Notes: a model not told the origin generated them from the sequence alone. A DNA stretch of 64,000 nucleotides from Lindgomyces ingoldianus (GCF_010093535.1 NW_022985164.1:1895132-1959131), one strand, 5' to 3'. Positions 42,825 through 55,299 are shown, counted from the stretch's first letter. A program made the numbers and translations.

Positions 42825-44002
42825 CTAGCATAAACTACCCTCCATGTCCCTTCGAGGTGCTCCATCGGGGGCAACGAGTCCCAGTACATTTTCCTCAATC
42901 TCTGCTTCCGATTTCCGCTGCACCTTTCCCCATGGAATCTTTCGAATCTGATACTTGTTTCCTTGCTGTAAATCGCGGGGCCATGGCCCTGCATCGCCGA
43001 TGGGCCTCGAGCGTGATGAAAAGAAGTCAAATTTCTCCGATAACCGAATTAAGATCGGCTTCATAGCAAGTAAGCATGCCGAAATAAAGTACATGCCGCA
43101 TTCTACGGTAGTAAGGATAAGAAAGTTCGTTGCATTCCACGTCCCGTCCGAATGTGAATCTGTTTTGAAGAAGCCGACGAACCGAATGATTGATGTTACA
43201 ACTCCTCTATTGCTCTTCTTAGTGATGAGGTTACTTTTCCTAGCGAAGAATACTCACAATGACCCCAGAGCAAATGTAATCGACAGGCTGATCTTTACAC
43301 TGCGGGAACTCGAGAGCTTCCAAATAACAGGTATGGGGAGAAATATCATAACAATATCGGTGATGACGTTCATGATTGAACCCCAGCGATACCAAGCGTT
43401 GAAGTCAATGCAGTGCGTCGGATCTCCTGGCTTTCTTTCCATCCAGAGGTAGCTTAGGGGCCTGCAAGCGACGAATGCAGGGATCATACTCCCAATACAA
43501 TTCGCAACTACCAGTATCGCGGTGATCCAGCAAATTTTTCGTTGAATCGGATTCGTCTGCTTATGAAAGATGCGGAGGTATAGACATATGATGCTAAGCT
43601 TTGGTAGTGCTGCGGCGGGGAGGTAAAATATGGGCAGTACGATGGCCATTTTGGCTAGAACACGAATCTTGGAAGCGCTTTGCTCGACAACACTGCGGTG
43701 GTACCCAACGCCGCCGCCGTAGACATCAACTGCGTTAATTTAGCGGAAGCCATCATTTCGACTCACAGTAAAGGGGGGGAAAGTTGGAGTGACATACCTA
43801 GGCAACATGCAATTAGACTATATAAGAAAAGAGCAGCTGACAATATTAGTCCATCATCCCAACCCCACCTAACTTTCTGGATGCGGCGAGCAACAAAACG
43901 AAGGTAGAGCGCTAGTGAGGCGGCAACGACGAAGATGGCTGCAGTAATGGTGACCTGATATCCTATATATGCCTTCAAATTTTTGGGATTGGAGGATGGC
44001 AT
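42825..44002 (-). CDS. PTH11-like / rhodopsin-domain integral membrane protein
   Basis: Three exons (44002-43798, 43729-43258, 43206-42825) give 352 residues. Seven hydrophobic segments are visible, starting ITAAIFVVAASLALYLRFVA. The hallmark RRIQKVRWGWDDGLI ends the first loop; later come LPKLSIICLYLRIF, HCIDFNAWYRWGS and the segment NVITDIVMIFLPIPVIWKL. The third exon starts at 43206 (GVVTSIIRFVGFFK) using the acceptor AATAG, and ends in a cytosolic tail. Members of this large fungal family are putative G-protein-coupled receptors; PTH11 senses surfaces in plant pathogens. Ligand unknown. The first intron hides inside an otherwise open frame. All joins are in frame and nothing looks broken. 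Confidence 0.87.
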
Positions 44003-44981
44003 GTTTGCTAAATAAAAATTTCAATCAAGGATTCATGGAGCGGGATTGAAATAGGATAGATGGGATTTAAGAAGCAGTGGAGGAATTGTCTCTGAAGGGC
44101 TGCTTATCCGAGGAGTACAAACCAAAAGGGCCGGGATTCGCTATTTTAGTTCGGTGAATAAAAGTTTCACGCAGCCACGCCTTACTCACCCATCGACGAA
44201 ACTCGCAAGTCGCAACTGCTCTTTCTCAGGAGGCATCTCTTTTCGTGCCATCGCATGTTGCTCAGATACTCCTCGGTATGTCCGAAGCGAAAGTCGTTCA
44301 TTGGTACGTGAAAAAACAAATATAGCGGTCGAGGTATGCTCACTAGGTACCTCAAAAGGGAAAAGGGCTTGCTGATGTAGACTTTTGTGGAACGCTTGGA
44401 CTCGGGGCCACGGGATCCCCGCGGACACTTAGACTGACTTTGGAAATAGATCTCTATTTCTGAGGCCAGCTGGAAAGAAGTCTACTGTGTTTTGTTGGTG
44501 AGCTATTTGTTATCATGGTGTTGATAGCATGGGCCATATTCACCCTGAGATGATCTCTATATCAAAATTATGGGCATTAAAATCATGCATTAAGATTCAA
44601 AAAGAGTAACCGGGGAAGGATTTTGAAGCTGCAGACGTGTTGCGAAGGATTCAGCTCTAAATGTCATTTTCTTAGGATTCGAAGGTCCGGCGAGAGAGTG
44701 GCTGACGCGAAAGGAAGAGCCTCGAGACGTACTGTGCAATAAAGAAGACAAGCAACTTATTTTGAGGAGTAGCGCATGAGGACGATACGATTCTGAAGAG
44801 GCTGAGCAACAAAAAGCTGTGCTAACCCCTGCGCTGGCTCCAAATTTCATTGGCTCCATGACAAGCCACCAATACACGGTTAACAATGAAGGATGCGGAG
44901 GATTCGCTGAACCAGCCTTATTTAACCCCACATCACGCTCTCGACAAGCCATTGTCAGCATTATTAACGCAGGACCACGAA
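44003..44981. other. Divergent intergenic region
   Basis: Separates the membrane protein (minus) from the next secreted gene (plus). A plus-strand frame entering at 44886 runs into that gene, but its N-terminus before MRLISASLAF lacks a signal peptide and is not used here. No other gene seen. Confidence 0.3.
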
Positions 44982-45798
44982 ATGCGTCTCATTTCAGCTT
45001 CCCTCGCGTTCCTCGCAGCTTCCACAGTTGCCCAAAAATTCGAGATCGAATATGGAAACACTCACATCACCAGATTGATGAGCCAACTCGAGATCGCGCG
45101 TAAATCCGGAGATCAGACACTCATCAACGATCTGAATGCGAAGCTTGAACGCGCACAGCAGGGTGGTGACAGCTCATGGAATAACTACGAGACGAAATGC
45201 CATGTGAGCGCTTACTTCGACGCCGAGATCTTCGCCGTCGACATCATGAAGCCTCCAACAGAAGTCGCATGGGCAATTGACCGTCTCGACAAGTTCTGGC
45301 GCACTGATAGTGGGGGAGATATGCCATACCCAGGAGACTTTGATCGATTCATGCACCCAGATGGGTTCAGAGTGATCAAAGTGGACTACGAAGAGTTGCC
45401 GGAGAAGGTGAAAGCGTGGAGGGATGATCAAATGATCAAGGGAACAGAGGAGAGAAAATATATTGCAAATGTCGATGGAGTAGCGTTCTTTGCGCCTGGT
45501 GTGGTTACTTGGTTGCTCCCGCTCTTTGCAGGAAAGGATGTCGAAGTCGGGAAAGACGCTTGCGAGGGTAAGTGTAGCATATTTTATGCATACTGGTTAG
45601 CGAGGAGCGACTTGCTAATGAGAAACAGATGAGCTCGTCAACCTTGACAACTATCACAAACGCTCCCAAAACGCCGAACCGGATACCAAGTTCTTGGTCG
45701 ACTATGTCGGAAGGTCTCAGGTTGGAAACAGCATTAGAATCAAGACGGTAGCAGAGAAGAGGGTCAAGGTCAAGGCTGACGAGCAAGGGGAACTTTAG
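44982..45798 (+). CDS. Secreted protein of unknown function
   Basis: Two exons (44982-45567, 45629-45798) give 251 residues, joined as DACEDELVNLDNYHKRSQ. The signal peptide is MRLISASLAFLAASTVAQ. The mature part begins with a helical charged stretch (ITRLMSQLEIARKSGD, LNAKLERAQQGG) and continues with an unusual Trp/Asp-rich middle (VAWAIDRLDKFWRTDSGGD). A hydrophobic run (GVAFFAPGVVTWLLPLFAG) is too short and too late to be a clear anchor. Only two Cys remain in the mature protein. I recognise no family. Choosing this start over the in-frame Met at 44886 is based on the signal peptide. Confidence 0.75.
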
Positions 45799-46029
45799 TG
45801 AGCGGCGTCCTTCAAAGTCACATAGTAAGACATACTGGGATGACCGAAGAAGGCAAATAACGCGTGAGCAGTGTAGTGATAGCGAGAAACGAGACTTGAG
45901 GTGATGAGCAGCGTTATGGGTTTATTTTGTCTGAGTCTATCATATCTGTCCAGTCAGTAATACCCAGTAGCATCTCTATCGATCCTAACTACTTCGGACC
46001 TTAACCTAGCTCAATTAATCAGATGACGT
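45799..46029. other. Convergent 3' flanks
   Basis: Short space between two converging secreted-protein genes. Nothing recognised. Confidence 0.3.
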
Positions 46030-46689
46030 TTATGCTTTGGCGTAGTTGAATCCAATATCAATGCTATCCACAGTCACAGCAGATGCCGTACCAGCTTCTG
46101 GAAGTAATCTGACTTGAACGTCGATCGTTGCGACACCACCGCCGGGCGCTGAAGTCGCTCCGGGACTGGTCGAGTGAAACACATACGAATAGTCCTGTTT
46201 TGTCGCTGCGTTGATGTCTCCATTTACTTCCGACTTCATCGCCGTTAGCCCTAGCAAACCTGTATATATTTTGAAAGAGAAAGATGGGAGGAAACAACTT
46301 ACTGAATCGCCTCCAACAGTATACAAAACTTTGATCTTGGCATTTCCGTGGTCAATGTATCCGCGGATATCACTTGCCTTGTTGATAGTGTACTTCCACT
46401 TCGGATCCAATTGCAAATCGATGGTTATGAGGCACTTCTTGCTCAAATCCTTGCTGGTAGATTCTACAACCATCGCATCAAAAGCAACTGTAGCATTGTC
46501 GTTGATTAGGAAAGCAGCTGAGTTGGGACCGCAGCCCGTTCCGGTGGATGTGGTGGATTTCAAGACGGCCTTGGCTTCTGGGGGTGCACGTGCAACGATT
46601 GCTTTGGCAATATCGAGAGAATAGTCTTCAGCCGTTGGAAGTGTGGCACCAAGAGTTGCTAGGAGTGGGAGGAAATATGCGGTATACAT
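46030..46689 (-). CDS. Secreted DUF4360-like protein
   Basis: Exons 46689-46303 and 46233-46030 give 196 residues. A signal peptide (MYTAYFLPLLATLGATLPTA) is followed by GTGCGPNSAAFLINDNATVA, KKCLITIDLQLDPKWKYTI, DIRGYIDHGNAKI and a C-terminal beta-rich half ending VDSIDIGFNYAKA, the layout of fungal DUF4360 secreted proteins. The intron (46234-46302) does not end at the obvious ACAG but at GATGAAG, 9 nt after a GCTAAC branch site; only that acceptor restores the frame, giving VGGDSSEVNGDIN. Reading straight through is also open, which hides the intron. Function of the family is unknown. An upstream in-frame Met at 46719 is less likely. Confidence 0.72.
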   Translation of the reverse strand: MYTAYFLPLLATLGATLPTAEDYSLDIAKAIVARAPPEAKAVLKSTTSTGTGCGPNSAAFLINDNATVAFDAMVVESTSKDLSKKCLITIDLQLDPKWKYTINKASDIRGYIDHGNAKIKVLYTVGGDSVSCFLPSFSFKIYTGLLGLTAMKSEVNGDINAATKQDYSYVFHSTSPGATSAPGGGVATIDVQVRLLPEAGTASAVTVDSIDIGFNYAKA

Positions 46690-49600
46690 GTTGTCCAAAT
46701 GAGATATATGCGCTTGCAAAGGTGGCGCTAAAGTCCTTTGGCGGGAAGGAGATAGTATTCAAGTTTGGTGTTTGGACAACACAGAGAGTCCCCTGGGTGC
46801 TTTATACGCTCCAATTCTGAGAAATAGAGATTCGTGAATCTTAGTCAGAATTACTCCCATATTTTTACTCCTGCATCCTTCCAATCTCCATGTTCACGAA
46901 GTGTTCTCGCTAACCCAAGCTGTGGGAAAAGTGTGACCTCATGATGAGCTCAAATCTTTAGTGCGCAGATATCGAAATGAAGAAGAATTGAAAAGCAATT
47001 TGTTCTACGAGGACGGTAACAAATCAGAATACACAGCTGCACAGTCCGGAGGTAACACGCTGGCCCGCTTTGGAATTAATCCGAGTGTGTGATTCGGAGG
47101 TTCTGAATGAGCCTCGCATTGGGAATTTTATACCGGTACTTGCAGTGGCAGCTATAGAGGATTTAATCCGGGGTCGTTTAGTACACTTCGTGCTTAGCCT
47201 GAATAGGAGTCAGCCTTGCGTTGTTAATTGCGAATGCAGACGGTTGCACAGTGACAGGTCAACGGCACTCCTGTCCCTGGATTTTATGTTACGGTAGCTA
47301 TCGGAAGCGAGAGCGGAACATATTCCGGAAGACCGGCTAGGTCAACGTAGACGGTGTGAATAAAGGGAATTGGGAAGTTAACCGACGGTATTGCGCCATA
47401 CATTTCACCGAGGGTACGGCATGCCAAGCGGGGAAATAATTAAATCGTATGATAGAAAGAGAGATGAAGGTGGGGGAGGAACACAAGCATAAAGTGCTCT
47501 GAAGAAGCGATGGAGAAGTGTTGTGTTGCAGAGCAGACGACGGCCCGGATGGTTTTGCAGCGGAAGCCTTGCCTAAACGGGCCAGTTCCCGAGTATGAAG
47601 TTGGGGAAGTGATTTCTGCCACTTTGAATCCATACAGGGAGGCTGCGAAATCCCAACGGATCCACTTCTGAATGGCATCCTTCTCGTCCCTGATGGTTCC
47701 AGTTTTATCCGCATTTCTTCATCGATCTCCTTGTATACTGAACACTTGCTAGCAACTATCATTATGCCTCTATTATGCTTCTAACCTTCTCGCGAAGTGC
47801 GAAGCTGAATTCGAGATTACCAAAAAATCTATATGCGTATCTGACTGCTGCAGTATATGGCTCCTCCATTCACTCTTGTTCCTAAGCCTATCAACCTAGA
47901 AATCTTCCGAATTGAGCCCCGATTGAAACTCTCCCAATTTCCTTCCCAATTCTATATCACCTGGCTGTATAACAGTGGTTTCCATCAATCAGCCTCGATG
48001 GGGATCTGACATCTTGGGACGCCTACAAAGTGCTCATTAGCGTAAGGATTAAATCGGGTCATCGTGCTTGCATTCATGTCCAGTCTCGGCCCTTCGAGTC
48101 CATGCTTACCACTCTCCCTACTAGACTCACGGCAAAAATGGAGATTTCTGCGGGGGCTAGGACCACCAACCGGGAAGTGCTGAGACTAAAAGAATGTTCC
48201 ACCTTTGTATCCCTCCCTCACGCTCCTTGGTTTGGGCTGTCTTATTTCTGAGCTGATCCACATATATTGTAAGATTCGACCAACGACCAACTGAAATAAT
48301 ACAATCTACTACCATGGAAATCTAGAGCGCGTTGAAAAATTGTGAAGCCTGAGCTCGAACTGTTCCTTTCAGATATCGAGGATGTCCTAGGTGATTAGTG
48401 TGCTGTTAACGTCTCCACATGGATTATATTCTTCGAGGGGGTAGAATTGAGTACCAGTCACGCTAGCTGGGGACGAGAAGGACCACTTAATGAAAAAAGG
48501 TAGTGAGGATCTACAACGTACCCCCGGTGAGTTTATGCGTGTTTGGCACAGCTCTTATGAGCCTTGTATCGCACTCTAGCCCTGCGCATCTGACCTGAAC
48601 CTCTGCAAATGAAGTATAGTACGTGAGCGCTGCTGCTAAAATGTATTAATTTTTTCTCTCGTAAATTATGGAGTTTCTATCATATAGCAGCCTGTGAATA
48701 TCGTCTCGGCCAATCTGTATTCGGAGCCACCGAAGGTTCAAGGTGCAATTCAGCATCTTTGTTTTAATTTCTTTGGCCGTTGATGCTGGAACGGTCGAAA
48801 TTCTAATAAAGCAATTTGGACCGTAAATATAGTATTCTAGTTTCCGTCTAAACTGCCAGGAGATATTTTTGCTAGTATTCTGAGCAAAGGGTAGTATTCG
48901 AGCTCGAAATTATTCCGTGTCATACTTCATCTGGCTTCCTACTATCTCTAACCATAGCCTCGACTCAGTAGGCATTAATATTACCCACAAGTCGACGCTG
49001 GAGCGTCTGGCGACTTCTGAACTCATCGCTCCAGCATTATAGAAGGTCTGTTGTAAATGGAGAGGTGGTGTAAGCATGCAGCCATGTAGAAAGCTGATGA
49101 AGTGAAGTGTATTGGTCTAAGTCTAAGTGCTCTGTTGCAGAGTATTTATTTACATCTATGATAGCAGGGGCAGTGGGGGCCATGGCAATGGCTATGGGGA
49201 TATAGTGAAGGTAGTAGGAGCTGTTGATGCACCGGGAAGGAGGGTTTCTGTACCAGAAATGCGACAAGGTCGACCTGAGGACATGTAGTAGAGAGTTGTA
49301 ATTCTCGCATGGTACCGGCCGAAGTCTATAGTGGTATTCATATTACGGGCACTAGAGTCTCGCAAATTAAGATCAGCCCTAGAAGCTATGCACTATAATA
49401 TCCTGGCGACGCCACCCTGTGTGGCGGAGACGTGTACAAGGTAGAAAGTTTCAACCCAGTCACTGCTGCTTGTGTTGGTTATTTTGGGGGTAACGATCTG
49501 TGATGAGGGGGTAGTGAGAGCCATTGTAGCTGAATAAAGGAAGCTGTACTCGGAAGGGCAAGCTTAATATTGTTCCGCTTGGTGTCGGAGCATGAAGATC

Positions 49601-49811
49601 AATTAATTCTGAAGCGTGCTGCCCTGCTGCGGTATGTTAAGCAATTCTTGTGCAGCCATCATTCAAAGATAGATAAGTTCAGAAGGGCATGATATATGGT
49701 AGAAGTTTAAATATTCACATCGAAGAGGCAAGTAAGTAGATATCTACAAGAATAGAAGGAAAAGGCCAAAGGGAGCCCACAATCCAAAAATGAACAACCC
49801 CAAGATGGCAT
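46690..49811. other. Long gene-free stretch
   Basis: About 3.1 kb with only short frames on either strand (for example 47762-47337 minus, 48030-48251 plus), none with family features. Base composition drifts towards A+T in the right half. Probably decayed DNA plus the 3' flank of the arabinanase gene. Confidence 0.35.
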
Positions 49812-50955
49812 TTACACCACCGGCCATCCACTCGAGAAGCTGAGCTTGTTAACTCCGAACTGCTTCTGGCCGTCGGCATAGCCAATGCGCGTATCAACTG
49901 CAAGAGTTAGCAAATGTTTGCTTTCAAATTTATCTCAACACTCACCATAATGATAGTAAAGGACTGGACCAAGCGACGGATCAGTGAACACGCCCTGTCC
50001 ACCAGGTCCATACACCCAATCGTGCGACTCTAGAACCGTAGTTCCGCCACCCGCTGTGCACTGATTCCCGCTCTTATCAACCTATATTCAAATTTGTCAG
50101 CCCACGCCCGAGCGCTCAAACAACCAGCGGGGCAAAATGCACTTACGTATCCCCCAGTGACCGTACTACTCCTGCAGACCTGAATCTTGTACTCACCACC
50201 AGCGGCTGGCTTGCTACTATCGTATCCACAACATTGCCCTACCGAAAAGAACAAGTAATAATAATTACCATTCTTGTACACAAACCCGCCCTCTTGTGCA
50301 TGCGATCCACTAGGAATATATGCAACATTCACACTGGTAGATCCACTTGCAACCTTCTTTGGCGGATTTGCCATTTTGACTTGATATAGATCGCCCCAGA
50401 ACGAGCCGAAGGTCACATAGTAGTCTGATCCGGTGTAGATGAGATTTCCGTCGATGGCATTGTAGGATTTGCCCGAAGAAGAGGAAATCCCAGTGCTGCC
50501 GAGGTCTGTCCAGGAGCCGTAGTCGAGGGAACTGGATGTTGCGACACCGATGGCGGAGTCTTGGGAGCCGAAGGATGACACGGAGTAGTAGAGGTAGTAT
50601 GTGCTTCCTACTTTTTGGACATCAGGCGCCTGTGCATCCCAGGCGCTGTAATCAGCCAACGCTCCGATTTCCTTCACTCCCCGCGGTGGATTCTTACCCA
50701 GAGGTCATCCTTCCCAGCCTTATTGATGCTAGATCCACTCGGAATCGCGGCACCTTTGTACGTCCAAGGCCCAGTTATCGCAGGTGCACTATGGATAGCA
50801 ATTTTGCCACCAGTAGAGAAACGAAAGTAAGTTCCGTCATCGCGGCGGATGAGCGATGGATCATGGGCGTTAGTGCAAGTTCCGCTGCATGTCATAGGAT
50901 TTGTGTAGGCATGAACCGCAATGGCCAAAATGGAAGGAAGAAGAAAGGACAGCAT
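49812..50955 (-). CDS. abnA: Endo-1,5-alpha-L-arabinanase, GH43
   Basis: Secreted enzyme that cuts the 1,5-arabinan side chains of pectin. Four exons (50955-50698, 50629-50147, 50081-49946, 49897-49812) give 320 residues, the usual length of fungal AbnA. Signal peptide [16 protein letters not shown]. The GH43 catalytic triad is placed as expected: Asp32 in AHDPSLI (base), Asp146 in [12 protein letters not shown] (pKa modulator) and Glu199 in [10 protein letters not shown] (acid). Other hallmarks are [20 protein letters not shown] (formed across intron 1), [12 protein letters not shown] and [13 protein letters not shown]. Intron 1 must use the acceptor at 50630 (GCACAG), past an earlier ACAG, to form LWAPDV. 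The gene fits a plant-wall-degrading life style. Confidence 0.93.
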
Positions 50956-51611
50956 ACTCGGGCAGGAAAAATATAGTCTGAGATTAGGGTCACTTGAGAA
51001 AAGGGTTTGAAAGATATAAGGGAGGGAAGGTAGTGTTCTACTCGATATAATCTTAGGTACGTGCTCTATATGATGTACAACCGTAAGGCTGAAAGCAGGA
51101 TACAAGGCGCCGGCATCCATGGAGAAATGAGGGTTCTCCACCATGATGAATGGTGGAAATACGCCATAAGGAAACCGAAACGTAGGCGGAAAGCAATAGT
51201 TCCACGAAGCTAGGTGTACCAAGACTTAATAGTAGTGGAAGGGAAATTAGTAGGGGACGATGTGCGCGGGTTCAGAATCGGATCTGTGGTCTGAGTGTAC
51301 GCTCGCGGCGAAATTACCAGGGGCATTATATCTGTCCACCTCGAAACCATGATAGGGAGGGAAGTTGTTGCTAGCAGCGGCGCCTCTTTAATTCAAATTA
51401 ATTCGAAATGCTAGGTGCTAGACTAGTGGCGCTCGGGAAATTGTGCCCCGCTGCGGGGCCATTTGTAGCATGAAACAGTTCACCGTGACAGATTTTCCGA
51501 ACCAAAAAAATCTCATCTCTACCACAGGACCCTAAACTTCGATAGTGGTGCTCTCTTCACGCATTGCCACCAACAGTGGACAGTAGTCTTTAAGCTTTCT
51601 TGCCGGCTCGT
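50956..51611. other. Intergenic, arabinanase promoter
   Basis: Promoter of the arabinanase gene and 3' flank of the monooxygenase. A short perfect palindrome (GCCCCGCTGCGGGGC) lies at about 51447-51461. No gene supported. Confidence 0.3.
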
Positions 51612-53460
51612 CTAGATTTTTGTAAACTCATCATCAAAATACCAAACCGGATCTCCATCAACACTCATCTCACACTCTGTATACCCGTTTCCCAGGAACT
51701 GGAATCTATTCCCAGTCTTATAAGTTAACTCATAGTCTTCCCATCGCACATTCTTTAACAACTCGAAGAAATGCAGTCGACTGCCGGGGTATATTGCTGT
51801 TACAGGACCATGCGTTTTTCCGTTCTTGAACCAGGAGCGACATGCTTTGAAAATAAATCAACAGAATTCCCCCTTTTGGAAGGATTGACTTACCCGATGA
51901 CCAAACTAGGCGTTTCATCAGTTCGTGCGTATGGTTGTATAGATCTTTGATTGCACCTCGTTTTGGCTCAAAGGATTTGATGTTTTCTGTTTGGAACTTT
52001 TCGATCATTTGGAATGCGTAGCGAGTGTACCATTCGAGAATTGGTAGGATGGAGCTGTGGCTTGTTGGGCCATTGGGGCCGATAAACACTAATAAATTAG
52101 TTAGGCGAACCGATTCGGATGCTTCCCGGGGGGTTGACTTACGAAACAAATTGGGGAAGTTTTCTGCCATGATTCCCAAATACCCGATTGGGAAATCCCC
52201 GAACTGCGTCTTTATATCAGCTCCATTTCGTCCTGTAACTTTGAAGTGAGGTGTAAACGATGTATCAAACCCTGTTGCACAGACCACAACATCGACTTCA
52301 TGCTCTACGCCACTCTCGTCTACGATGCCTGTTTCTGTTAACCGGACGGCCGATTCGTGAATCACTTCCACATTCTCTTTGCTCAGTGACTCGAGATACC
52401 CACTCCCGGGAGTCATTCTCCGGCATCCTAGCGCGAAATCAGGAACCATTTTCTTTGTAAGTTCCTCGTTGTTGAGTTTGTCTGCCATAAGGTTGGCGAT
52501 GAGTTCTCGAGAATTCTTCTGGTCCTTGCTATGCATGTGCATGAGGTTGAAACGCTTGTTGAGCTCGCCTTCAATATCACGGGCGTACTTTTTATACTCT
52601 TCGGGGTTCTCGTTGAATCTTTTGAGGTCTTCTGCTGAGTAAGAGAAGTTTGTTCCCCCAGGCCCTGCGTACTTGGCTCCAAATCCTGTCGTAATCCAGA
52701 CCGGCGAGCGCAGGAATGCGAAGAGTTTTCCTACCTTAGGTTGGATTCCTGGGATAATCTGCACTGCTGACGAACCGCCACCTACAACTGCCACCATCTT
52801 GCCTGTGAGGTCGTAGGAGTTGTCCCACTTGGCCGAATGCATTAGTTTTCCCTTGAAGAGGTCCAACCCGGGTATGTTTGGGTATTTCCAAGAGTTTAGT
52901 ATACCGGAACCTGAGATGAGAATGTCGCACCAATCAGCTACCTCCTTTCCATCCGGACCTAGGATCCTCAACTGCCACTGCCCCGACTCTTCATCCCACG
53001 CTGCGCTCTGCACGGTTGTGTTTAGTTGAACATATTTCTCTAAGCCGTATTTGGTCGCTACATCTTTGAAATACTGCCATATTTCCTCGCTACTCGAATA
53101 GTACTGGCTCCAGTTCGGATTGCGCGCCCAAGTGAATTGATAGCTGTGTGACGGAATATCGCAAGTACAGCCAGGGTACCGATTCTCGAGCCATGTGCCG
53201 CCGATGTCAGAATTCTTTTCGTAGATTTGGAGGTCAATGTCGGTAAGGGCGCGCTCAGCCTTATATGCTATTTGAAGTCCTGCTGCACCAGCGCCAACAC
53301 AGACGATGCGGAGATGGCGTTTTGCGTGTAGCACATGCTCTGAAACGCGGTAGCCGTCGAAATCTTGGTTGTACCATTTATTCTCATGCACGGCATCGGA
53401 TGGGGGAATGAGCCCTGGATCTGGAGCTCCAGATATTTCCATTATTCGAGCGGGAGCCAT
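51612..53460 (-). CDS. Baeyer-Villiger-type FAD monooxygenase
   Basis: Flavoprotein that inserts oxygen next to a carbonyl, turning ketones into esters or lactones with NADPH and O2. Three exons (53460-52143, 52088-51900, 51844-51612) give 579 residues. The first Rossmann motif GAGAAG is at residues 56-61, the Baeyer-Villiger fingerprint FKGKLMHSAKW at about 201-211, the second Rossmann motif is VVGGGSSAVQ, and ATGFD lies in the C-terminal part; GGTWLENRYPGCTCDIPSH is typical of the class. Intron 1 (54 nt) and intron 2 (55 nt) lie within open sequence; removing them gives FPNLFLFIGPNGPTSHSS and LVWSSACRSWFKNG. The gene is head-to-head with an iron-type alcohol dehydrogenase, which fits a joint catabolic role. 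Substrate unknown. Confidence 0.92.
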
Positions 53461-53918
53461 AATAGGAATGGTACGTGAATGCGGGGCGGAGAAAGTATGG
53501 ATGCAGTTGGTGTTGGAGAAGTGCGAATGTCCAAGTTGCTAAAACTGGTGATGGCCTTACACTCGCGATGTCTCAACTTGCCCTCGGCCTGTACCACGAG
53601 TTGAGGGGTAGAGAGAGTATGCAGGGCCAAGTTGGCGCACTGCTCGCGTAAGCACACGTTAAGTCGATCTTCCCGAGGCATGCGACAGATGCGAGAGGGT
53701 CGTGCCTTCGAATACGCGTGTCGTTCCCCACTCTTCATGAAGACGATCCTGTCGACTATACCCCGCAGGAGAACTGAGCCGACGATCAGGCGCGGAAATA
53801 CCGTCAAGGATACGATAGTGGGGCAACGAGGGGCTTGCAAAAGCCGGGTTTGCTCCGGCGAATTTGAAAACACTCTTCAACGCTATTAGACATATCGACA
53901 TATCCTCTGTAGCACAAG
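53461..53918. promoter_or_regulatory. Shared divergent promoter, monooxygenase / alcohol dehydrogenase
   Basis: The two start codons face away from each other across these bases. Overlapping short frames here show no family features. Co-regulation from this region is likely by arrangement, though I cannot name a binding site. Confidence 0.55.
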
Positions 53919-55299
53919 ATGGACACCGTAGAGACTTACAAGCCCGCATTCACCGAACCGCCGGGCACTAACCTGGCCGGTATACCGATTAAGGGTCTGC
54001 AGCTCCCGTCGCCTTGGGTCTCGTACGGTCGGCCGTACTACGAATCATGTGCAAAGCATATCAAGGAAACATTTCATGCATCGAGAGTGTATATTATTGC
54101 TTCTGGGTCGCTCTCTAGGAATACTGATAAGGTGTTGAAGCTCGTCGAGGCCATCGGAGAGGACAATGTCGTGGGCTTGCGGAAGGGGATGACGCCACAC
54201 ACACCATGGTCTGAGATTCTTTCCATCTCGGCAGAGTGCCGCAAAGCGAAAACAGACTGCGTAGTAACGTTAGGGGCTGGAAGTACGACTGATGGAGCAA
54301 AGCTCGTCGTATTGGTAAGCCATTATGTCCACATTCTATAGCGTGCTGATATACGTCCAGTGTCTTGCAAACGCAATCAGCGAACCGAACCAGCTTGCTC
54401 GCTACTCTGTGGGAAGCACCGATATACCGTCAGACGTGAAGCAACCAACCGTTCCCCTGATCACGATTCCGACGAGCCTTTCTGGTGGCGAATATTTTTC
54501 CCTTGCGGGAGGTACCAACGATTCCACGCACCACAAACAAGGCTTCTTGCACTCAGGAATGGGCTCCAAGCTCATCATCCTCGACCCGGAGCTCTGCATC
54601 ACCACTCCAGAGTATCACTGGTTATCCACTGGTATCCGATCTGTAGATCATTGCGTGGAAGCGCTCTGCTCTCTGGATGCAACGGCTACCTCAGATGACA
54701 AGGCTAAGAAAGGGCTGGAACTTCTCGTGCCAAGTCTTCTGAAATGTAAGGCTGAACCAAAAGACGTGGAAGCAAAGCATCGATGCCAAATGGCGGTTAA
54801 TTACGCTATGGATAACGTACGCGCAGGAATCCCGATGGGTGGAAGCCATGCAATTGGACATCAACTCGGTAGGCAGTTTCCTGAAGCGTGATAGTTGGAA
54901 GGCTGATTAACCATGCCAGGTCCCCTTGGAGTACCACACGGGATTACCAGCTGCATCATGTGCCCCGCGGTTATGAAGTACAACCTCAAGCATGGATCCT
55001 CGAATCCCGAGATTGCGCGTCGACAAGAGAAGGTAAAGCAAATCCTACGGTCTGAGCCTGAGGTTGCAGCTACACTTAAAGCTGCTGGACTGAACGAAGA
55101 TTCCGCGGAGCTGGGGGATCTCTTGGACGTTATAATTCGTGCCCTAGGCCTGCCGCGAACATTGACAGAGTTGGAAGTGTCTCGAGATTTGATACCAGAT
55201 TTGTCGAAGAGAGCATTAGATGACTTCTGGGCGCCGACAAATCCGGTCCCGCTCCTTAAAGCCGAACAGGTCCAGGAAATCCTGGAAACTGTGATATAG
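53919..55299 (+). CDS. Iron-type alcohol dehydrogenase / maleylacetate reductase-like
   Basis: NAD(P)-dependent oxidoreductase of the group III (iron-type) alcohol dehydrogenase family, 427 residues from exons 53919-54314, 54361-54868 and 54920-55299. The N-terminal domain shows the nucleotide-binding region (RVYIIASGSLS, CVVTLGAGSTTDGAKLVVL). The metal region has TGIRSVDHCVEALCS, MGGSHAIGHQLG and GVPHGITSCIM, supplying Asp/His ligands. IPTSLSGGEYFSLAGGT is family-typical. Intron 1 is only 46 nt; intron 2 (54869-54919) splits the GHQLGPLGVPHG motif. With the divergent Baeyer-Villiger enzyme it could oxidise or reduce the alcohol or aldehyde released after ester or lactone opening. Precise substrate is not predictable. 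Confidence 0.92.

Noticed and set aside
44886..44981. Upstream start for the secreted protein at 44982
   Set aside because: It would bury the signal peptide 32 residues inside the protein.
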